A stretch of DNA of 46,128 nt from Chlamydiales bacterium (lineage in GTDB: Bacteria; Chlamydiota; Chlamydiia; Chlamydiales; JACKPQ01), in NCBI GenBank assembly GCA_024233455.1, contig JACKPP010000003.1, positions 1 to 46,128 on the forward strand, in the 5' to 3' direction. The notes beneath the pieces are model-generated. The model saw only the letters and a list, made by a program, of their open reading frames with translations. It was not told the DNA's origin and ran no database searches. Position numbers and translations under genes: made by a program. Positions within the stretch are counted from its first letter, which is position 1. The number at the start of each line of letters is the position of its first letter. Below are positions 41,664-46,128 of this stretch, in pieces.

Positions 41664-42947
41664 TGAGATGTAGTAAAGTGGGTAGTTGTACATAGAATCG
41701 TCGTGTTTTAAATTCATCGTCGATAACCTCAGCAGCTTGGATGGGTGGTATTTGTCCTTGTAAACAAGCAGGCTCTTTTTTTTCTGACTAGCTCCAGCTT
41801 TTACTTCTAAGGGATAAATTTCGTGTTGCTCTTCGATGAGGAAATCAATTTCAGCTTGCCCGCTACTTGTCCAGTAGTAGGGTATTATATTTTTTGTGGC
41901 TATTAGTTCTTGAGCCACAAAATTTTCGGTTAAAGCGCCTTTGAATTCGGTGAACAAGAGGTCCCCGTCAATCAATACTTGAGGGGATAGGTTGCTTTGA
42001 GCTCCAAGCAAGCCAACATCAACCAAAAAGATTTTAAAAATTGAGTTGTGGGCATAGGCGCTAAGAGGGAATTTGGGAGATTCTACTAAATAACTCTTAT
42101 GAATCAAGCCTGCATCTTGCAACCACTGCATGGCATTTTCGTAGTCCCTTCCTCTAGCACTTTTTCTTATAGCTGCAAAAATGAACTTCTTATTCTCTTT
42201 GGCTAATTGGCGATGAATCTGTTTCCAAACGGTTGTGATATTCATAATTTCATTCGGTGGGGCATGCTTGGCAAAATCTTTTTCGTAAGCGTCCAAAATT
42301 TCTAATTGGATTTCTCTTACAACAGTCAAATTTTCATTTTTTACGTACTCAGCAACAGCTTCGGGCATTCCGCCAATAAAAAAATAGAGTTTTAATAGGT
42401 GTATCAACTTTTCGTGTAGGGGGATAGGAATGGGGTCAAAATTTCGATTTTCCATTAAAAATTGACGCAGCTCTTCCTGGCCTAGAGCGGAGAGAAACTC
42501 AAAAAAATTCAGGGGATAAAGGGATAAAAAATTGACTTTTCCCACCGGAAATCCCTGGGCATTGGCTGTCTTGACTCCCAAAAGTGAACCGGCAGCAACT
42601 ACATGGTATGCATTGGCTTCTTCGCAAAAATATTTCAAGCTATTCAACGCTTTAGGGCATTCTTGAATTTCATCGAAAACAATCAGTGTTTCAACAGGGC
42701 GAATTTCCTTTTGGGCGTGAATGCTTAAGATCTTAACTATTTGCTGGGGATCTAAAGTGCCTTCAAAATACTGCGATAATTTTTTTTCTTTTTCAAAATT
42801 CAGATAAACGGTTTCTTTGTAAGCAGTTTGACCAAAGTGTTTTAAGGCGTAGGTTTTGCCGACTTGTCTTGCCCCATTTATGATTAATGGCTTACGCCTT
42901 GATGATTTTTTCCAGTCTTCTAGCGCTTTGTAAATATCTCTTTTCAT
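41607..42947 (-). CDS. AAA_14/DUF4143 ATPase
   Basis: Walker A GARQVGKT (25-32), Walker B TLIVFDEIQECP, a sensor region AAGSLLG, then a C-terminal DUF4143 domain with GQAEIDFL and PLEVKAG, a PD-(D/E)XK nuclease-like core. Such proteins are common, mobile and poorly understood; they often occur in accessory regions. A 33-bp tandem repeat lies directly upstream. Convergent overlap with the methyltransferase gene. Confidence 0.88.
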   Translation of the reverse strand: MKRDIYKALEDWKKSSRRKPLIINGARQVGKTYALKHFGQTAYKETVYLNFEKEKKLSQYFEGTLDPQQIVKILSIHAQKEIRPVETLIVFDEIQECPKALNSLKYFCEEANAYHVVAAGSLLGVKTANAQGFPVGKVNFLSLYPLNFFEFLSALGQEELRQFLMENRNFDPIPIPLHEKLIHLLKLYFFIGGMPEAVAEYVKNENLTVVREIQLEILDAYEKDFAKHAPPNEIMNITTVWKQIHRQLAKENKKFIFAAIRKSARGRDYENAMQWLQDAGLIHKSYLVESPKFPLSAYAHNSIFKIFLVDVGLLGAQSNLSPQVLIDGDLLFTEFKGALTENFVAQELIATKNIIPYYWTSSGQAEIDFLIEEQHEIYPLEVKAGASQKKKSLLVYKDKYHPSKLLRLSTMNLKHDDSMYNYPLYYISLLNNLDPGKIRTGKDILS

Positions 42948-42994
42948 ATCTTTATTGTGGCTGATTTTAATAATAGATTCAAGCTTTCCTTAGG

Positions 42995-43070
42995 AAAACG
43001 TGTCTATTTACCACGTTATTCGTACGAAAAACGTGTCTATTTACCACGTTATTCGTACGAAAAACGTGTG
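42995..43070. repeat. 33-bp tandem repeat with two palindromes per unit
   Basis: Two full copies and the start of a third (period exactly 33; unit starts at 42995, 43028, 43061). Each full copy holds AACGTG...CACGTT, a 6-bp stem with a 9-bp loop, and TTCGTACGAA, a perfect 10-bp palindrome. It sits in the 202-bp gap between the AAA ATPase and treY, which diverge from it. Confidence 0.9.
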
Positions 43071-43149
43071 TAAATTCCTAAAACACTAATTACAAGCAAG
43101 ATGCGTTTTTGCTCATAAGTTACAAAATAAAATAACAATTTGCTAGTTT

Positions 43150-45522
43150 ATGCCCATGGATGAAATTTCTGAAAATGAGGTAATGCAGGTAGCCCAAGAG
43201 CTACTGGCTAAGCGGCAGATTCCGTCTGCGGTCTATCGCTTGCAGATGAGTAAGATTTGCTCATTTCAAAAAGCGGCAGCTCTAGCTCCCTATTTGAAAA
43301 GACTTGGAGTTGAAGCGCTTTATAGCTCGCCTTATTTTCAAGCAGTCTCAGGCAGCACCCACGGCTATGATGTGATAGCCCCCAATCGCTTAAATCCCGA
43401 ACTTGGCACAGATGCCGATTTTGATGCCTTTTGCGATGCATTGTCCAGAGAAGGCCTGAGCCATATTTTGGATCTTGTGGCCAATCATATGTCAGCAACG
43501 TGTGATAATCCATGGTGGTGTGATGTGCTGAAGCAGGGAAGTGCCTCGGTATACGCTAGCTATTTTGATTTGCTGCCAGGAAAAAAAATCGCTTTGCCGA
43601 TTTTAGATCAGCCTTTAGCTATTGCGATTGAGAATGGGGATGTGATTTTTGATGGTAGCTGGATTGTCGTAGGCAATCAAAAGCTACCACTCAAAGAGGG
43701 AACCGATACAAGCCTGCCGCTGGAGCAATTACTCGCTATGCAGAATTATGAACTGTGCCATTGGGAGCGCAGCGGTAGTTACCGTCGCTTTTTTGATATT
43801 GCTGAACTGGCAGCTGTGCGGCAGGAAAATCCAGATGTTTTTTCTCATTACCATGAGCTGGCGCTTGATTTAGCTGCTCAAGGTAAGGTGCAAGGAATAC
43901 GGATTGATCATCCCGACGGTTTGTACGAGCCTGCCCGCTATTTTGAGGATTTACAAGCGCTTTACTTTTTGGAAAAATTGATGTGGGCTGTAGGAGAGCG
44001 CTTTCCAGATCGCAAGCCTGACGTCGATACCTGCTTAAAGGTGGTAGGGCAGTTAGATATCCAGCGCGAAAAACCACTCTACCTGCTAGCTGAAAAAATT
44101 TTGCAAGGAGATGAAACGCTGCCCGAAAATTTAAGCGTTCACGGCACTGTAGGGTATGATTTTTTGGTCCGTTTAATGGGTGTTTTTATCGATCAAAAAA
44201 ATGAAGATGCCTTCACCAACATTTATGCCGAGTATGCTGGCATGGTCCAGCCCCCAGACGAGCTGCTCTACATGCAAAAGAGAGATTTTTTACTGACCTA
44301 TCTGAACGGAGAATTGGAGCAGTTGTGCCAAATTTTGGACTGCCAGAAAGATGCGCTTACTGTTCTCTTAGCTTCTTTTCCAGTTTATCGCACTTATATT
44401 AGCGCAGATGAGCCGCTGTCAGATCGAGATAAAGCTTATTTACAAAAAGCGTTTGAGCGAGCGGAGATTAGAGCTCCTGATATCGATTTTTCTGAGTTGC
44501 GCGCGCTGTTTTTTGCCAGCGAAAAAGAGCGCAATAATGCTGGTATACTGCGTTTTCAGCAGCTTTCTGCTCCGCTGATGGCCAAGGGACAAGAGGATAC
44601 GTTTTTTTACGTTTACAATCGGTTGATCTGCCTAAACGAAGTAGGCGGCAATCCGATGCAGTTTGGAACTTCTATTGCAGCATTCCACGAGCACAATGTA
44701 CATAGGTTAAAGTTCTGGCCTTATGGTTTTATTGCTACAGACACGCATGATACCAAACGCTCAGAAGATGTGCGCATGCGCATCGCAGCCCTCTCAGAGC
44801 TTCCAGAGGAGTGGGAGGCCTTTTTAAAAACGATGCCCCAAGCTCCAGACGCTAATTTTGGCTATTTTTTCTACCAAACGCTTTTAGGAGTGTATGAACC
44901 AAATGATGAGAATCTGGAACAGCGCTTAGTCGATTACTGTTTAAAAGCCGTAAAAGAAGCAAAAACGCATACTTCTTGGAGAGAGCCTAATGCCGTTTAC
45001 GAAGATTCCATCGTTGCTTTTGTAAGAAAGAGCTTAAAGACAGCTGCCTTTCATTTGTTTTGGGAGAAAATCGATGCGCTAGGTAAACAAAATGCCCTAT
45101 CGGCTTTAGTGCTTAAAATTGGTGCTCCGGGTGTTTTTGATTTGTACCAAGGCACAGAGTTATGGCGCTATTCTTTGGTTGATCCAGATAATCGGCGCCC
45201 CGTTGATTTTGATCTGCGACAAAGGCTTCTGGATGCAGACACTCACCCAAAGCTTTCTATTTTGTCTAAGGGATTGCGCTTTCGTCGGGCGCATAAAAAG
45301 CTCATTTTGGATGGGGTTTATATTCCAATTGAGATGGGAGAAAATGCGATAGGTTATGCGCGTCGGTTGAATGGCGAAACAATCATTGTAGCGGCGCGCC
45401 GTTTTTACACTAGGCCATCAAAACTCATCTTGCCCCCAGAGTGGCAAGGGGACTACGTTGACCTTTTTTCTAATCGCCCACTGGGTGAGCAATCATTTGT
45501 AATCTTGCACAATAAAGCCTGA
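43150..45522 (+). CDS. treY: Maltooligosyltrehalose synthase
   Basis: Alpha-amylase family 13 TreY: YRLQMSKICSFQKAA, LYSSPYFQAVSGSTHGYDV, LDLVANHMSA, GIRIDHPDGLYEP and TDTHDTKRSEDVRMRI are its signature blocks. It rearranges the reducing end of malto-oligosaccharides to a trehalosyl end; TreZ then frees trehalose, but treZ is not in this window. 790 residues is within the family range. ATG 43150 or 43156. Confidence 0.94.
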   Translation: MPMDEISENEVMQVAQELLAKRQIPSAVYRLQMSKICSFQKAAALAPYLKRLGVEALYSSPYFQAVSGSTHGYDVIAPNRLNPELGTDADFDAFCDALSREGLSHILDLVANHMSATCDNPWWCDVLKQGSASVYASYFDLLPGKKIALPILDQPLAIAIENGDVIFDGSWIVVGNQKLPLKEGTDTSLPLEQLLAMQNYELCHWERSGSYRRFFDIAELAAVRQENPDVFSHYHELALDLAAQGKVQGIRIDHPDGLYEPARYFEDLQALYFLEKLMWAVGERFPDRKPDVDTCLKVVGQLDIQREKPLYLLAEKILQGDETLPENLSVHGTVGYDFLVRLMGVFIDQKNEDAFTNIYAEYAGMVQPPDELLYMQKRDFLLTYLNGELEQLCQILDCQKDALTVLLASFPVYRTYISADEPLSDRDKAYLQKAFERAEIRAPDIDFSELRALFFASEKERNNAGILRFQQLSAPLMAKGQEDTFFYVYNRLICLNEVGGNPMQFGTSIAAFHEHNVHRLKFWPYGFIATDTHDTKRSEDVRMRIAALSELPEEWEAFLKTMPQAPDANFGYFFYQTLLGVYEPNDENLEQRLVDYCLKAVKEAKTHTSWREPNAVYEDSIVAFVRKSLKTAAFHLFWEKIDALGKQNALSALVLKIGAPGVFDLYQGTELWRYSLVDPDNRRPVDFDLRQRLLDADTHPKLSILSKGLRFRRAHKKLILDGVYIPIEMGENAIGYARRLNGETIIVAARRFYTRPSKLILPPEWQGDYVDLFSNRPLGEQSFVILHNKA

Positions 45523-45540
45523 TTTTTTAAATTGCTTCTC

Positions 45541-45984
45541 ATGAAAGTCAACCCTCCTGCCGATATTAAAGAACGACAAGCCGTCATAGCCAGAGAAGAG
45601 TACAACGTCAAGATAGCTATCATATTTTTTGCTTTGCTGGCAACTTTTGCCATTGAACACTACTTTGAGGGTTACTTTGATCGGGCTGCCGTTGTGGCCT
45701 TGGGGCTATCCCTTCCCGCAGCACAGATTATTGGTTGTAAATACCGCATTTGGAAGCATTCTCCAGAGAATTTAGAGATTGCGTTAGGACTACTTAAACA
45801 GCGCAAAGTCCGGGTTTTAGTCAACGGCAATTCCACCGGCAAGTTAGCCAGTTTGATTAGGAGTCAATGCAACCTGCATAACCACGAGGTGCAAGAGGTA
45901 GAATGGCTACTCAGTGCGGTGACACCAAGGGCAAAGAGCGTCACAATCGACATTGCCCAAGAGATCACTTGCGAGGAATATTAG
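45541..45984 (+). CDS. Small membrane protein of unknown function
   Basis: 147 residues: an N-terminal soluble stretch, two hydrophobic segments (VKIAIIFFALLATFAIEHYF and AAVVALGLSLPAAQIIG), and an ~80-residue soluble C-terminus (LLKQRKVRVLVNGNSTGKL). It starts 18 bp after treY and may be co-transcribed with it. ATG 45541 is used; a TTG at 45532 also opens the frame. No family recognised. Confidence 0.65.
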   Translation: MKVNPPADIKERQAVIAREEYNVKIAIIFFALLATFAIEHYFEGYFDRAAVVALGLSLPAAQIIGCKYRIWKHSPENLEIALGLLKQRKVRVLVNGNSTGKLASLIRSQCNLHNHEVQEVEWLLSAVTPRAKSVTIDIAQEITCEEY

Positions 45985-46128
45985 CTCAACTAGTAAAGAG
46001 GTCGTAGAATATTCTAAATAACCTGAGTTATGGGTTTTGATTGTTTAGATTCAGAGTAGATTAGGTGACAGATTGTGACATTTTTTGCGTTCCATAGCCA
46101 AAAAGCTATAGATGAGCACAAAAAGGGT

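Noticed and set aside
42995..43070. CRISPR array
   Set aside because: The repeats abut each other with no variable spacers and there are only two to three copies.
45985..46128. Partial minus-strand reading frame entering from the right edge (TLFVLIYSFLAMERKKC...) and a GTGACA direct repeat
   Set aside because: It is only about 25 codons with no recognisable domain; it could be the end of a gene but cannot be supported from this window.
1..46128. tRNA or rRNA genes, integrase or IS transposase genes
   Set aside because: No cloverleaf, rRNA core sequence or transposase motif was recognised anywhere in the window on reading both strands.

Overview
The window looks like chromosome of a member of the Chlamydiota, most likely an environmental (amoeba-associated, Parachlamydiales-type) lineage rather than Chlamydia itself. 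Three things point there. A lysine/alanine-rich Hc2-type histone (hctB) is present. IspG is the long form seen in chlamydiae and plants. There are several Inc-like membrane proteins and a family of ribonuclease-inhibitor-type leucine-rich-repeat (LRR) proteins. Base composition is moderately AT-rich and genes are tightly packed, with many ATGA overlaps and convergent 3' overlaps. This assignment is inference from gene content; no rRNA or tRNA is present to confirm it.

Layout. 1-6766: four tandem LRR genes, the first cut by the left edge. Genes 2 and 3 are preceded by near-identical 211-bp spacers that carry a good promoter, so the array grew by recent duplication. 6932-13948: a metallo-beta-lactamase hydrolase coupled to a methyltransferase, a convergent glycosyltransferase, phhB-ispG, a secreted beta-repeat protein and an M20 amidohydrolase. 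14150-14376: a strongly structured, terminator-bearing intergenic region, probably a non-coding RNA. 14378-17538: a minus-strand operon of two glutaredoxin-like proteins, an amino-acid permease and rarA. 17965-19895: hctB, a PAP2 phosphatase and an Inc-like protein, with dual-coding overlaps.

20079-23118: an exported protein, an exported Fe/Mn superoxide dismutase, an L,D-transpeptidase, a TMEM14-type protein and tsaC. 23172-27408: a large membrane-anchored coiled-coil protein with ten 96-bp repeats. Three indels break it into pieces, and its C-terminal part carries a CX5R motif like that of phosphoinositide phosphatases. 27362-30327: glpK-glpD. 30408-32501: a duplicated pair of Inc-like proteins; the DNA between them keeps relics of glpK and of the pspC gene, so the duplication history can be read.

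32504-39006: a pspC-pseudouridine synthase operon, an MFS transporter, a D-Ala-D-Ala dipeptidase, dsbA-dsbB, a HigBA-type toxin-antitoxin locus with a short toxin, and an RDD protein. 39078-45984: an EamA permease, mnmA, a methyltransferase, an AAA/DUF4143 ATPase with a 33-bp tandem repeat upstream, treY and a small membrane protein.

Functional themes are host-interaction candidates (LRR proteins, Inc-like proteins, the coiled-coil phosphatase-like protein), envelope maintenance (L,D-transpeptidase, D-Ala-D-Ala dipeptidase, DsbA/DsbB, glutaredoxins), carbon use (glycerol, trehalose) and RNA modification (mnmA, tsaC, pseudouridine synthase).
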